Assembly (NCBI GenBank): GCA_017410245.1
Contig: JAFQRE010000045.1
Span: 1-64,000 of the forward strand
Direction of reading: 5' to 3'
Origin: Bacteroidaceae bacterium
GTDB taxonomy: Bacteria; Bacteroidota; Bacteroidia; Bacteroidales; Barnesiellaceae_A
DNA: 64,000 nt
Under the pieces are notes generated by a model. That model saw only the letters and a list, made by a program, of their open reading frames with translations, had not been told where the DNA came from and searched no databases. Below, piece after piece: positions 28,257-37,834 of the stretch. How positions within the stretch are numbered: position 1 is the first letter of the stretch; each line of letters opens with the position of its first letter. A program made the translations under genes and the position numbers.

Positions 28257-28261
28257 TAACT

Positions 28262-28440
28262 ACTACACATTATTATATAATACGGCAATAGGTAAATTGC
28301 GCCGGCCGAACGATGATTTATTTCATGTTTATATTGAGCTTTTTCCATAACTCGCAGAAAATTAATGTCTTATTCTTATTTTTAACTATTTTTCACAATC
28401 GGGGGGGTAATTTGGTTTATTTATAATTACATTTGCAAAC
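28262..28440 (+). promoter_or_regulatory. Duplicated promoter block upstream of the first DUF6562 lipoprotein gene
   Basis: This block aligns without gaps to 32717-32895 at a constant offset of 4455 bp, with near identity in 28262-28315 and 28354-28440. It contains a G7 tract (28401-28407) 20 bp upstream of a -7 box TACATTTG (28428-28435). No TTTG box lies at the usual distance, so the G tract occupies the -33 position. A 5' untranslated region of about 140 bases follows and ends in the conserved CACTTATTAAGTACTTAAATT before the ATG. Confidence 0.7.
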
Positions 28441-28586
28441 CAATAGGAATGAGATAGCATTAACACGTAAGCCACTACGTGCATTTCTGTGTATTGCAAA
28501 GGGAACAATAAGTGTTTTATCTTATTTTTTATTGCCGGAATGAGATTATATTTTTTATTTATATTCACTTATTAAGTACTTAAATT

Positions 28587-31500
28587 ATGAAGAAAAATTT
28601 ATTGTTCACTGCGTTAGCAGCAACAACATTGTTGCTAACAACGTCATGTCAACAAGATGAAGTCTTTGTTGATGGTAACGAGGCTATCGTTACATTTGAG
28701 GTAGGCACGCCTCAGATTACTACACGTGCATACAGCGATGGCTTGTCGGCTACACAATTGAAATATGCTGTGTACGACGAAAATCATGATCGCATTGATC
28801 GTGTTCCTGTAACTACTACCACTATCAAAGGTAACACTCGCGTTGAGTTGCAATTGGCTGCCGGCAAAACTTACAATGTGCTTTTCTGGGCTGCCAACGA
28901 AAACGCTCCCTACTCGGTAGATTTCGTTAATCAAACAATGAGTATCAACTACGATACCCAGACTTTGAGCAACAACGAGGAACGTGATGCTTTCTACTGC
29001 TATCACAACGTACAAGTTGACAAAGCCAATAAGACAGAGACAGTAACTCTTACTCGTCCTTTCTCTCAACTCAACATCGGTACAAACGACCTCGCCGTAG
29101 CTATTGCCGATGGCATTAATGTCACTAAGACAGGTGTGAAGGTATCGGAAGTGTATAGCACACTCAACTTGATTGATGGTACTGTATCTAATCCCGTTAA
29201 AGATCAAGTATTTGCCCTCAACGACCGTCCCGAGGCTTATTCGGCCGAAAATACCGATGGCGAGAAATTCCCCGTTGCCGGCTACGAATACTTAGCAATG
29301 AACTACCTGCTCGTTGGTAGAGATAAAACTGTTGTTGATGTAGAGTTCTCGTATGGTGCCGATGCCGCTACTGCTAAGACTCGCAAATACACAGGTATTC
29401 CCGTTCAAGCCAACTATCGTACCAACATCTATGGTGCACTCTTGACTCAAGAAATCGACTTCGATGTTACAATAGATCCCGGATACAGTGGTAGTGACGC
29501 TGTAGCTCAAGTAGCTGATGTTGCTGCTGCAAACCTCGCTTTTGCCAACGGTATTAAATCGGTAATCATTGCCGAGGTTAAAGCCGGTGAAGGTAATATT
29601 GTATTACCTGCCACAACCGATGCAGTGACTATCACATTGCCCAAAACCGATGTTGCCGTTACTGTAGGATATGCTACATCGGGTGAAAAACCTGCGACCA
29701 TCAATTTGATGGCCCCCTATGGCAAGGTAAATCAAGTGGCTATCAATGCTACAGAATCAACCGTATATGTAAGTGGATCATACGGTAGCATAACAGCTTA
29801 TACTGCAAGCAATACTCTCATTATTAATGATAATAATACAACTATCGAAAACTTGATAGTTGGTGCCGGTAATGTTGTTATAGAAGAAGGTAAGGTTGAA
29901 ACCATTGACCAAACAGACGATAACGACGAAACAACAATCGTTACTTTGGGCGAAGGAGTTGAAGCTCCTGTAAACGCAGATAACCAAATTGTTATCAAGA
30001 ACGCAGGCGAACTTACTTTTGACGAACTCATAGCTGAAGTTATAGCCGGAGAAGGTACTTTCGATGGAAAAGACGAGAATGGAGCTAATATTGTAGTTAA
30101 AATCAAACCTGTTTCGGGTAAAGCTACAAGCAATACCGGTCTTATCCCCAACCGTTTGCAAAAGTACAGCAACCCAGAAGTGTATTATGCACAATATCAA
30201 AGATTTGCCGACATTCAAGATGTAAACATCAGCAATGTTAATTTTGTATTTGTACCCACAGCTATTACCGTACAAGATGCTTGGAATACTGCAGGTGCAA
30301 CAACTACAGTTGATAACATCAATGGTGAATTGCAATTTATGAACAAGGGTAATGTCACTTTGACCAACTGTCAATTTGATAAGATAGCAATTAGCCCCTT
30401 CGAAGCAACTACCTTGAACATCAGCGAATGTCAATTTGATGGTTTGATGGCATACGCTATCAAAGATATTAAAGCTACTGAAGCAACTATTGCCCACAAC
30501 GTTTTCACCGATTGTAACGGCGCATTTTGGTTCAGCAACGCACCCCAAACTGTCAATGCAATAGAAAATACATTCACAGGTGTTGGTCGTCGAGGTGCTA
30601 TTCAATTCAGCAATGCAGGTGACTACACCAACAGCAAACTGAATGTTACAGAAAACAAAGTTACTGACGATGGTGCTTTCTTGTGGCAACTGAACTCTAC
30701 TATTACTTATAATCAAATCAAACCTATTCTTGAGAACAATACCTACAAGACAGCATTTGTTGAAGGATCTATTGTTCCCACAGCCGCTGCAAAGATAGGT
30801 GAAACAGAGTATGCTACATTGGAAGAGGCAATAGAGATTGCTAAAACAGGAGATGTCATCGTGATAATAGGCAATATTACCACATCAAAAATTACTATCG
30901 CCCAAGACAAACAACTCACAATCGACCTCAACGGCAAGACTATATCTACCGTATCGGGCAATGTTTTCTTTAACGAGGGTAACTTAACCATAACCGGAAA
31001 AGGTACAATAACAAGTGGTTCGACTTATGGTGTAAACAATAACAATAGCGGTATATTAACCATAGATGGTGCAGACATCAATGCTATATACAATATAGGA
31101 GAATTGACATTCAAGAGCGGAAGTATTAACAATGCCCACTCAGGCAAACATGGAATCTACTCTTACAATGCTAAGCTTAACATCATTGATGGCACATTCC
31201 ACAACTCAAATTGGGGTAATGCAACTATCTATATAGGTGGTACCACTGAAGCAACCATCAATGGAGGTACTTTTAGTATTCAAAGAGGTCAAGACGTAGG
31301 TGGACCTTGGACTTCTTGTTTGATAGATGCTAATAACACTGCTCAATTAACCATCAATGGTGGTACTTTCAATGGAGGATCACGCGTACAAGCTAATGCA
31401 ACCATGACTATAAAAGATGGCTCATTCAACGATTGTACTGGTAGCAATTATTATATTTATGGTACTACAACAATCTACGGTGGTACATATACCGATGATG

Positions 31501-32534
31501 CTGCTATTGCCTTTGCAAAAAAATACGTTGCTGAAGGAAAACTTGTTGTAGAAAAAGATGGCGTAGCTAATGTTCAAGATGCTATTATAAAGATAGGAGA
31601 AAAGGGTTATGCTACATTGCAACAGGCTGTAGATGATGTTAAAGACAATGATATTATCACACTGAGCGGAGATGTAAACTTCACCACCGAAAATAGCACC
31701 GAAATGAATGGTGGCTATTATGAAGGTATCTATTATCTCGGAGACAAGAGTTTTACTATCGACTTAGGTGGTAATACTATTGAAAATACCGTTGGTGCAG
31801 TGAATGATTATATGCTCCTCTTCAAAAATGATGGAGAGAAGAATAATACAATTACAATTACTAACGGAACAATTGATGCCGGAACTAACGCATATTGTGC
31901 TATCTGTACTTCTTCTACAAGTACTCAAAAAATCACTATCAACTTAGAAGATATTACACTAATCAACAATAACAGCTATGGAGCAACAGCCAAGATAAGA
32001 GGAGGTGCAGAGTTGAATGTAAAGGAGGGTACTATCATTATCGGCCAAAACAGCTACACTTGCTTAGAAATCGTTGGTACTAACACTGTAGCCAATATAT
32101 ACGATGGCTCAGAATTCTACCAAAATGGCACATCAAGCTATCAGGGCTCTTTAGTAGGCGCATCATATAACGCAACAATCAATGTGTATGGCGGTAAGGG
32201 TATCAGTGCAAAGGGTTGCTTCATCGCTATGACATCTGGTGGTACTATCAATGTTCATGATGGCGAGTGGACTGCTAATACAAACGGCACACCATCAAAT
32301 GACAACAACGCTGCACTGATTGCACAGTATGATAATGCGACATATCCCGGAGCTGTTACCTCTATTGTTAATGTTTACGGTGGCACATTTAAGGGTGGTT
32401 ATAACTGCTACGCTAATATTGCCGGCAAGGCAGAGATTAACATTAATGGAGGTAACTTCAATGCCGATCCTACAGCGTATATAGAAAATGACAAGACTGC
32501 AACTGAAAGCAATGGAACTTGGACAGTGCAATAA
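28587..32534 (+). CDS. Large surface lipoprotein: DUF6562 domain plus beta-helix-like repeats (adhesin-like)
   Basis: The 1315-residue protein has a lipoprotein signal with Cys21 (LLLTTSC). An N-terminal DUF6562 domain of the fimbrillin-like type follows (about 30-300, with VTFEVGTP, TRAYSDGL, NVLFWA, RPFSQLNIGTND, EYLAMNYLLV, VQANYRTNIYG). The rest is built of short beta-strand turns such as LTINGGTF, ATINGGTF, LNIIDGTF and INVYGG, which look like a right-handed beta-helix. YATLEEAIE and YATLQQAVDDV mark the starts of two helix blocks near residues 740 and 1010. It is exported to the outer membrane and probably surface exposed. No catalytic residues are evident; binding or adhesion is an inference. 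A terminator follows. Its first 45 residues are almost identical to those of the next gene. Confidence 0.8.
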   Translation: MKKNLLFTALAATTLLLTTSCQQDEVFVDGNEAIVTFEVGTPQITTRAYSDGLSATQLKYAVYDENHDRIDRVPVTTTTIKGNTRVELQLAAGKTYNVLFWAANENAPYSVDFVNQTMSINYDTQTLSNNEERDAFYCYHNVQVDKANKTETVTLTRPFSQLNIGTNDLAVAIADGINVTKTGVKVSEVYSTLNLIDGTVSNPVKDQVFALNDRPEAYSAENTDGEKFPVAGYEYLAMNYLLVGRDKTVVDVEFSYGADAATAKTRKYTGIPVQANYRTNIYGALLTQEIDFDVTIDPGYSGSDAVAQVADVAAANLAFANGIKSVIIAEVKAGEGNIVLPATTDAVTITLPKTDVAVTVGYATSGEKPATINLMAPYGKVNQVAINATESTVYVSGSYGSITAYTASNTLIINDNNTTIENLIVGAGNVVIEEGKVETIDQTDDNDETTIVTLGEGVEAPVNADNQIVIKNAGELTFDELIAEVIAGEGTFDGKDENGANIVVKIKPVSGKATSNTGLIPNRLQKYSNPEVYYAQYQRFADIQDVNISNVNFVFVPTAITVQDAWNTAGATTTVDNINGELQFMNKGNVTLTNCQFDKIAISPFEATTLNISECQFDGLMAYAIKDIKATEATIAHNVFTDCNGAFWFSNAPQTVNAIENTFTGVGRRGAIQFSNAGDYTNSKLNVTENKVTDDGAFLWQLNSTITYNQIKPILENNTYKTAFVEGSIVPTAAAKIGETEYATLEEAIEIAKTGDVIVIIGNITTSKITIAQDKQLTIDLNGKTISTVSGNVFFNEGNLTITGKGTITSGSTYGVNNNNSGILTIDGADINAIYNIGELTFKSGSINNAHSGKHGIYSYNAKLNIIDGTFHNSNWGNATIYIGGTTEATINGGTFSIQRGQDVGGPWTSCLIDANNTAQLTINGGTFNGGSRVQANATMTIKDGSFNDCTGSNYYIYGTTTIYGGTYTDDAAIAFAKKYVAEGKLVVEKDGVANVQDAIIKIGEKGYATLQQAVDDVKDNDIITLSGDVNFTTENSTEMNGGYYEGIYYLGDKSFTIDLGGNTIENTVGAVNDYMLLFKNDGEKNNTITITNGTIDAGTNAYCAICTSSTSTQKITINLEDITLINNNSYGATAKIRGGAELNVKEGTIIIGQNSYTCLEIVGTNTVANIYDGSEFYQNGTSSYQGSLVGASYNATINVYGGKGISAKGCFIAMTSGGTINVHDGEWTANTNGTPSNDNNAALIAQYDNATYPGAVTSIVNVYGGTFKGGYNCYANIAGKAEININGGNFNADPTAYIENDKTATESNGTWTVQ

Positions 32535-32572
32535 GTACTTGGTAATAAACTGAATAATAGATTCTTTTTTCT

Positions 32573-32609
32573 TCACCTCCCTGCGCCAAGTCGGGGAGGT
32601 GATTTTTTT
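32573..32609 (+). terminator. Intrinsic terminator after the first DUF6562 lipoprotein gene
   Basis: TCACCTCCC (32573-32581) pairs with GGGAGGTGA (32594-32602) and is followed by seven T. It starts 39 bp after the stop. The rest of the 497-bp gap (32535-33031) holds about 100 bp of unassigned sequence and then the second copy of the promoter block. Confidence 0.9.
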
Positions 32610-32716
32610 ATAAAACCGTCAGCAGTAGAGTCTTTGGCTCATTCGGGATACAATACAACTATGTATTGAAGAAGTATCAGCCGTATCGCATCGGGCATGA
32701 CTGCCATTAACTATCC

Positions 32717-32895
32717 ACTACACATTATTATATAATACGGCAATAGGTAAATTGCGCCGGCCGAACGATGAGTTATTTCATACTTATTTTGAATTCTCTC
32801 TACATCTTGCAGAAAATTAATGCCCTATTCTTATTTTTAACTATTTTTCACAATCGGGGGGGTAATTTGGGTTATTTATAATTACATTTGCAAAC
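32717..32895 (+). promoter_or_regulatory. Duplicated promoter block upstream of the second DUF6562 lipoprotein gene
   Basis: This is the second copy of the block at 28262-28440. It keeps the same G7 tract (32856-32862) and the -7 box TACATTTG (32883-32890). The following 5' untranslated region has diverged, while the last 24 bases before the ATG are again conserved. Conservation of promoter and start region but not of the spacer suggests shared regulation. Confidence 0.7.
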
Positions 32896-33031
32896 AGTTT
32901 GGAATAAGATAGGCCTACACGAATGCCATAGTGCGCTTGGGGTGTATTGCATAGGGAACGATACACGTCTTATCTTGTTTTACATTGCCAAAAAGAGATT
33001 ATTTTTTATTCACTTATTAAGTACTTAAATT

Positions 33032-36000
33032 ATGAAGAAAAATCTATTATTCACTGCGTTAGCAGCAACTACCTTGTTGTTTGCTACGTCATGTCAACAA
33101 GACGAGGTCTTTGTTGATGGTAACGAAGCTACCGTTACATTTGAGGTGGGTACACCCGAAATCGCCACTCGTGCCTACAGCGATGGCTTGACTGCTACTA
33201 AATTGCAATGGGCTGTGTATCACGACAACAACGGTGTTGATAACGACACTCCCGTCATGCGCGATGGTAAACACCTCACCGGCGAAGCTACTCTCGAAGA
33301 TGGCAAAGCAAGTGTAAACATTCAATTGGCAGCCGGCAAGGGTTACAACGTGCTCTTCTGGGCCGATGCTTACGGCAAAGATGAGCAAAACAAACCTTAT
33401 GATGTAAACTTGGCAGAGAAGAAATTAACCATTACCGATTATAGCACCGTAAAAAGCAACGATGAAAGTCGCGATGCTTTCTACTGCTATCGTCCCATAA
33501 CTGTAGGTACTGCCAACACAACTGAGACTATTATACTTACACGTCCCTTTGCACAACTCAACATCGGTACAAACGACCTTGCTATCGCTCTTGCCGATGG
33601 TATTGATGTCTCAAAGACCGGTGTTACGGTTTCGGAGGTTTATAACACACTCAACTTCGTAGATGGAACTGTATCGGGCTTAGTAGAAGATCAAGTATTT
33701 GCCCTCAGCACCCGTCCCGAGGCTTATTCGGCCGAAAATACCGATGGCGAGAAATTCCCCGTTGATGGTTACGACTACTTAGCTATGAACTACATTCTTG
33801 TAGGTGCTAATAAAACTGTTGTTGACGTAGATTTCTCGTATGGAGACGCTACAGCCAGAACCCGCACATACACAGGTATTCCCGTACAAGCCAACTACCG
33901 TACCAACATTTACGGTGCGCTCTTGACTCAAGGTATCGACTTCGACGTTGAAATTGTGCCCGGATATAATGGTAACATTCCCGGTGATGATATGTTGGAC
34001 CACCTTATCCTTGCTTCTCAAGTAGGCGGTGAAGTGAAACTTACTGAGGACGTAGTGCTTACCAACGCACTCTCTATCAAAAATGGTGTTAATATGATTA
34101 TCGACCTCAATGGCCACACTATCAGTCAGACTAAAGCACAAACAGGCGCCTACTCAATGATTGATAATAAAGGAAATCTCACCATCAAAGGCACCGGTAC
34201 GATAGAATATGCCGACAACACCAACTACACAAGTGATGTAAATTATGTATCAAACACTATTATTAATAGTGGAAATTTGACTATCGAAGATGCAACTGTT
34301 GAGAACAATAGTAACAGCACAGTGGCCCAATATGGCTTTCCTCATGCTATCGACAACAGTGGTACTCTTACAATTAATGGTGGTACTTTCAGCAACAATA
34401 CCGATTATAGCTCAATGCGCATCTGGTGTACTACAGACGATAACACAATTGTAACAATCAATGGTGGTACTTTCAATGGTTGTATAGACTTCCAAAATGT
34501 AAATGGAAACGCTAACAAAGGTACTTTGACTATCAATGATGGTACTTTCAATGCCGATACTTATACAAACTCAGCTGTTCGCTTGCTTGGTTTCGGTACT
34601 GATGTTGACGAAATCAACGGCTATATCAAAGGTGGTACTTTCAACGGTGCAATAAAGTGCAGAAACTACGTTGGTGGCACATTCAACTCACAAGTATTCT
34701 ACATCTCGGGTGGTACATTTACAGAAGACCCTTCAGAGTTCATGGCTGAAGGTTATGTTGCATTGCAATCGGGTAGCACATATATGGTCAAAGCCATTGA
34801 TGCCGCCAGCAGAACCATTACAATCAACAGCGCCGAAGAGTTCTTGTATTTGAATACATTGAACGAGAAGTGGGTAGAATTTTTCTCTAACGGTTTAGGA
34901 ACAGATTATTCTAACTATGCAACTGTAAATGGCGGTAAAGGTGTCGATTACTACTACAAATGGGGTTGGACAATCAAGTTGAATGCCGATATAGACCTTG
35001 AGAACATAACTCTCGATACACCTATTAACATCAATACTTGGGGCTACTTCGATGGACAAAACCACACTATCAAGAATGTGACGATTGAGACCGGCAACAC
35101 TACAGAAAATGCAGCCGGCTTGTTTACAGCTAACACTTGCGCTATCAAAAATGTTAAACTCGACAATGTACACGTTACCGGTAGCTTAGTAGGCAACTCT
35201 ACAGCCGCTATCCTCGCAGCTGACTGCAATGCAGCCGATGGTGTTGATAATATTACAATCACCAACTCTTCAGTATGGGGTGGCAAGTATACCGGAGGTG
35301 TTGTGGGCTATGGCTACACAAGCGTCACCAATTGTACACTCACCGACTGCGTTGTGAAGGGTGGCTATAAACTCGGAGGTGTTATAGGTTACATTTGTGC
35401 AAGTAATAACGCTACTAAAGCTGCCGATGGTCACACACTCACCGATTGTACAGTAAATGGCACAGATGGTCAGTATGCCGGTGGTAAGGATAAGTATGTA
35501 ATAGGTCGCATTGTAGGTAACTTCAACTGTGATGGTACTTGCCAAAACAACGTCGTTACCAACATGACAACCGTTGCCACCTCTGATATCGGAGCCATTG
35601 AAAATGACATGAATGTAACAGGATACAATATGTATGTAACACCTGAGAACTACGCTACATTGCCTATTAATAGCAACGTACAATACTATCTTGATGGAGA
35701 CTTTAATAGTAAAAATGTGAGCCTTGTAATGCCCACAGGTGTTGAGAATGTTGTTTTTGACGGAACAAATGCTACTAACATCAACGAGTTGATTATCACA
35801 CAAAATGGCCAACTCATTGACAATGCAAATACTCCCTTAGGTAATAGAAGTGGCAAAGTTACTGTTCAGAACTTTAACGTTCTGTCTCAGATAAACGTTT
35901 TTGCTTGCAAGACTGAAGTTGTAGTACAAAAGAATACCGCAGAAGCGCTGATGGTATATGCAGGAAACTGCGATGTCAAAGTCCTCAACAATACTATTGA

Positions 36001-36430
36001 TGCAAACTTCGAATCTCACCCAACATACCAAAATGCCACTACTACATGGAATACCAACAACTACGGTATAGCACTCAATATCTTTGATTACAACCTCTGG
36101 CTCGATGGTAATACCGTAACAGATGCAAGCGGACATGCAATTGGCATCAACGGTTGGGAAACAACAATTGACAATGGCGATGAAAACGTAATTGAATCAT
36201 TCAAAAACAACACAATCACCGTTAACTCAACAACAAGTACCAAGCGTGCCGCATTTAAGGTATGGGACGACGAAACTTATGCAAGCAATGATGAGGCTAC
36301 CGATGTTATTAATGCGACTGCACAAGCATTTATCAATGCTGTACTTGCTGACGGAAGCAATACATTTAATATCCTCGATGGTTATAACCACACCATCTTC
36401 TGCTTCTACAACGTTAATACCAACAATTAA
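33032..36430 (+). CDS. Large surface lipoprotein: DUF6562 domain plus beta-helix-like repeats, paralogue of the preceding gene
   Basis: The 1132-residue protein has Cys21 in a lipoprotein signal (LLFATSC) and a DUF6562 domain (about 30-310) with strong similarity to its neighbour (AYSDGLTATKLQWAVY, RPFAQLNIGTNDLAIALADG, DGYDYLAMNYILVG, VQANYRTNIYG). The remainder is different sequence of the same style: LTINGGTFSNN, VTINGGTFNG, LTINDGTFNAD, then a segment like GWTIKLNADIDLENI, YFDGQNHTIKNV and GGVVGYG that resembles GLUG-type beta-helix repeats. Head conservation with divergent tails suggests duplication followed by change of the exposed part. Function is unknown; surface display and binding are inferred. 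A terminator follows 57 bp after the stop. Confidence 0.8.
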   Translation: MKKNLLFTALAATTLLFATSCQQDEVFVDGNEATVTFEVGTPEIATRAYSDGLTATKLQWAVYHDNNGVDNDTPVMRDGKHLTGEATLEDGKASVNIQLAAGKGYNVLFWADAYGKDEQNKPYDVNLAEKKLTITDYSTVKSNDESRDAFYCYRPITVGTANTTETIILTRPFAQLNIGTNDLAIALADGIDVSKTGVTVSEVYNTLNFVDGTVSGLVEDQVFALSTRPEAYSAENTDGEKFPVDGYDYLAMNYILVGANKTVVDVDFSYGDATARTRTYTGIPVQANYRTNIYGALLTQGIDFDVEIVPGYNGNIPGDDMLDHLILASQVGGEVKLTEDVVLTNALSIKNGVNMIIDLNGHTISQTKAQTGAYSMIDNKGNLTIKGTGTIEYADNTNYTSDVNYVSNTIINSGNLTIEDATVENNSNSTVAQYGFPHAIDNSGTLTINGGTFSNNTDYSSMRIWCTTDDNTIVTINGGTFNGCIDFQNVNGNANKGTLTINDGTFNADTYTNSAVRLLGFGTDVDEINGYIKGGTFNGAIKCRNYVGGTFNSQVFYISGGTFTEDPSEFMAEGYVALQSGSTYMVKAIDAASRTITINSAEEFLYLNTLNEKWVEFFSNGLGTDYSNYATVNGGKGVDYYYKWGWTIKLNADIDLENITLDTPININTWGYFDGQNHTIKNVTIETGNTTENAAGLFTANTCAIKNVKLDNVHVTGSLVGNSTAAILAADCNAADGVDNITITNSSVWGGKYTGGVVGYGYTSVTNCTLTDCVVKGGYKLGGVIGYICASNNATKAADGHTLTDCTVNGTDGQYAGGKDKYVIGRIVGNFNCDGTCQNNVVTNMTTVATSDIGAIENDMNVTGYNMYVTPENYATLPINSNVQYYLDGDFNSKNVSLVMPTGVENVVFDGTNATNINELIITQNGQLIDNANTPLGNRSGKVTVQNFNVLSQINVFACKTEVVVQKNTAEALMVYAGNCDVKVLNNTIDANFESHPTYQNATTTWNTNNYGIALNIFDYNLWLDGNTVTDASGHAIGINGWETTIDNGDENVIESFKNNTITVNSTTSTKRAAFKVWDDETYASNDEATDVINATAQAFINAVLADGSNTFNILDGYNHTIFCFYNVNTNN

Positions 36431-36487
36431 TCATTAATGGCATTATAATAAATTCTTATAACAAATAAGAACTTAATTGTGAAAATC

Positions 36488-36522
36488 AACTGCGTTCCTC
36501 GTGAGAGGCGCGCAGTTTTTTT
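36488..36522 (+). terminator. Intrinsic terminator after the second DUF6562 lipoprotein gene
   Basis: AACTGCG (36488-36494) pairs with CGCAGTT (36511-36517), with CCTC/GAGG pairing inside, followed by a T run. The rest of the 411-bp gap to 36841 contains repeat units, including the second 81-bp copy. Confidence 0.9.
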
Positions 36523-36658
36523 ATGGCCACATTTTATAGAAGCAGTAGAGTTACCTTTTCTGCCCATCTACATTGAATTACCGTAACCACATTGCGCTAA
36601 TGGCAATATGTATTACGGATCATAGGTGGATATGGGATAAGACCCGTAATATGATTCT

Positions 36659-36739
36659 AACCCCTCAGTCTCGCACAGCTCGACAGCTCCCCTATATTGC
36701 TCCGCAACACAGAGGAGCAAAAGGTTACCTTTTCTGCCC
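36659..36739. repeat. 81-bp dispersed repeat, copy B
   Basis: This copy matches 27913-27993 at 80 of 81 bases. It is preceded by CCCGTAATATGATTCT and followed about 50 bases later by a TTGCCTATGGCGCAAACGG unit, like the mosaic at 27.6-28.3 kb. An 88-codon frame at 36573-36839 is a by-product of the repeat and is not called as a gene. Confidence 0.9.
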
Positions 36740-36841
36740 GCCTCTATCCCTTCGGGCTGTGGAAGAACACCAAGAACAACCGTCTTGCCTATGGCGCAAA
36801 CGGATTACGGAACATAGGTGCAACGCTACGAATTGTTGAGA

Positions 36842-37831
36842 TTACAAGAAATGTGCGAACGAAGGGGACTGCTCAACTGCAATATTGTTAATGGAGTCGG
36901 TATAGATAAGGTAATAGGCTATATGGGGTTGCTCTTCGGCAAGGGTTTTGGCACGCTCGCGCCCCATCACCATGATGGCTGTTGCATAGGCATCGGCCTC
37001 AATGGCTGTGGGAGCAATAACCGTTGCGCTGAGCACATCTTGCTCGGCCGGGTAACCGGTGGCAGGGTTGATGGTGTGCCCATATCTACGCCCCTCTTTC
37101 TCATAATAGTTGCGATAGTTGCCACTTGTGGCCAATCCATACCTACCTCCCAAATGCGCAATGGCCTGTAGATTGTTATTGCTACCATCGAGGTCGTCCT
37201 CGGGTGTAACTATACCTATGCGCCATGCTTCACCGCGCGAGTTGTGGCCACTTGTACGCACTTCGCCTCCCACTTCTATCATATAGTTCGATATACCATG
37301 TGCATCGAGCAACGAGGCTATAAGGTCGCAAGCACAGCCATCGCCCAAAGCCGAGAAGTTAAGCAACGTGCGAGGGTCTTGCTTTACCACTTTCCCATCT
37401 ACAAGTGCAACTTTACGGTAGCCAACAAATTGGCTCAAGCTATCGATAAGAGCTGGTGTAACGGCTGTGCTATCGGTTTTGAAGCCAAATCCCCATGCAT
37501 TGATATAGGGTGCGCAAGTGACATCGAGCGCACCATGAGTAGTGTCGGCAATGCGCATAGCGGTATTGAATACCATTGTAAAGATGGTATCGAGTGCAAC
37601 CTCCTTGTTACGATTGACGTGCGATATGATAGATGTGCTATCGAATGGGTTGATAGCATGGTAATAGTTGCGCATCACAGAGCGTATCTCTTCGTCGAGT
37701 TGTTGCGACGATTCATACTTGACCGAATAGGGCGTGTGCAACTCATAACACACCATCTCGCGGAACTCCTTGCGGGGGCTACAAGCCACCAACACTCCAA
37801 GGAGCAACACAATAGTAGCAAAACGTCTCAT
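36842..37831 (-). CDS. apbE: FAD:protein FMN transferase (ApbE family), lipoprotein
   Basis: ApbE transfers FMN from FAD onto a threonine of partner proteins such as NqrB, NqrC and RnfG/RnfD. The 329-residue protein has a lipobox (LLLGVLVAC, Cys17), the FSALGDGCACD motif in place of the usual FSAIAKGYAVD, IEVGGEVRTSG, WRIGI, the active-site region LATSGNYRNY, and HTINPATGYP. The Mg-binding segment AIEADAYATAIMVMG is intact. It starts 3 bp after the thrA stop, so the two genes are cotranscribed. No Nqr or Rnf gene is in the window, so the flavinylated partner is elsewhere. Confidence 0.93.
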   Translation of the reverse strand: MRRFATIVLLLGVLVACSPRKEFREMVCYELHTPYSVKYESSQQLDEEIRSVMRNYYHAINPFDSTSIISHVNRNKEVALDTIFTMVFNTAMRIADTTHGALDVTCAPYINAWGFGFKTDSTAVTPALIDSLSQFVGYRKVALVDGKVVKQDPRTLLNFSALGDGCACDLIASLLDAHGISNYMIEVGGEVRTSGHNSRGEAWRIGIVTPEDDLDGSNNNLQAIAHLGGRYGLATSGNYRNYYEKEGRRYGHTINPATGYPAEQDVLSATVIAPTAIEADAYATAIMVMGRERAKTLAEEQPHIAYYLIYTDSINNIAVEQSPSFAHFL

Positions 37832-37834
37832 ACC

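Larger units (their letters stand above)
27561..28261. repeat. Gene-free mosaic of short repeats and palindromes
   Basis: No coding gene is supported here; the 61-codon frame at 27828-28013 is a by-product of the repeats. The stretch holds AGAGCCACTGTTGCGAG twice (27581-27597, 27602-27618), a hairpin with arms GGAATGCC/GGCATTTCC (about 27629-27656), the perfect hairpin TGCCTCTAATGAGGCA (27741-27756) and two copies of a GAGTCGCGA palindrome. An 81-bp repeat shared with 36659-36739 and a decayed version of it are also present. Units such as GCCTATGG-CAAAC-TTACGG recur at about 27793, 28126 and 36788. Confidence 0.7.

Noticed and set aside
27561..28261. CRISPR array
   Set aside because: Repeats are irregular in length and spacing, do not alternate with unique spacers, and no cas gene is present.
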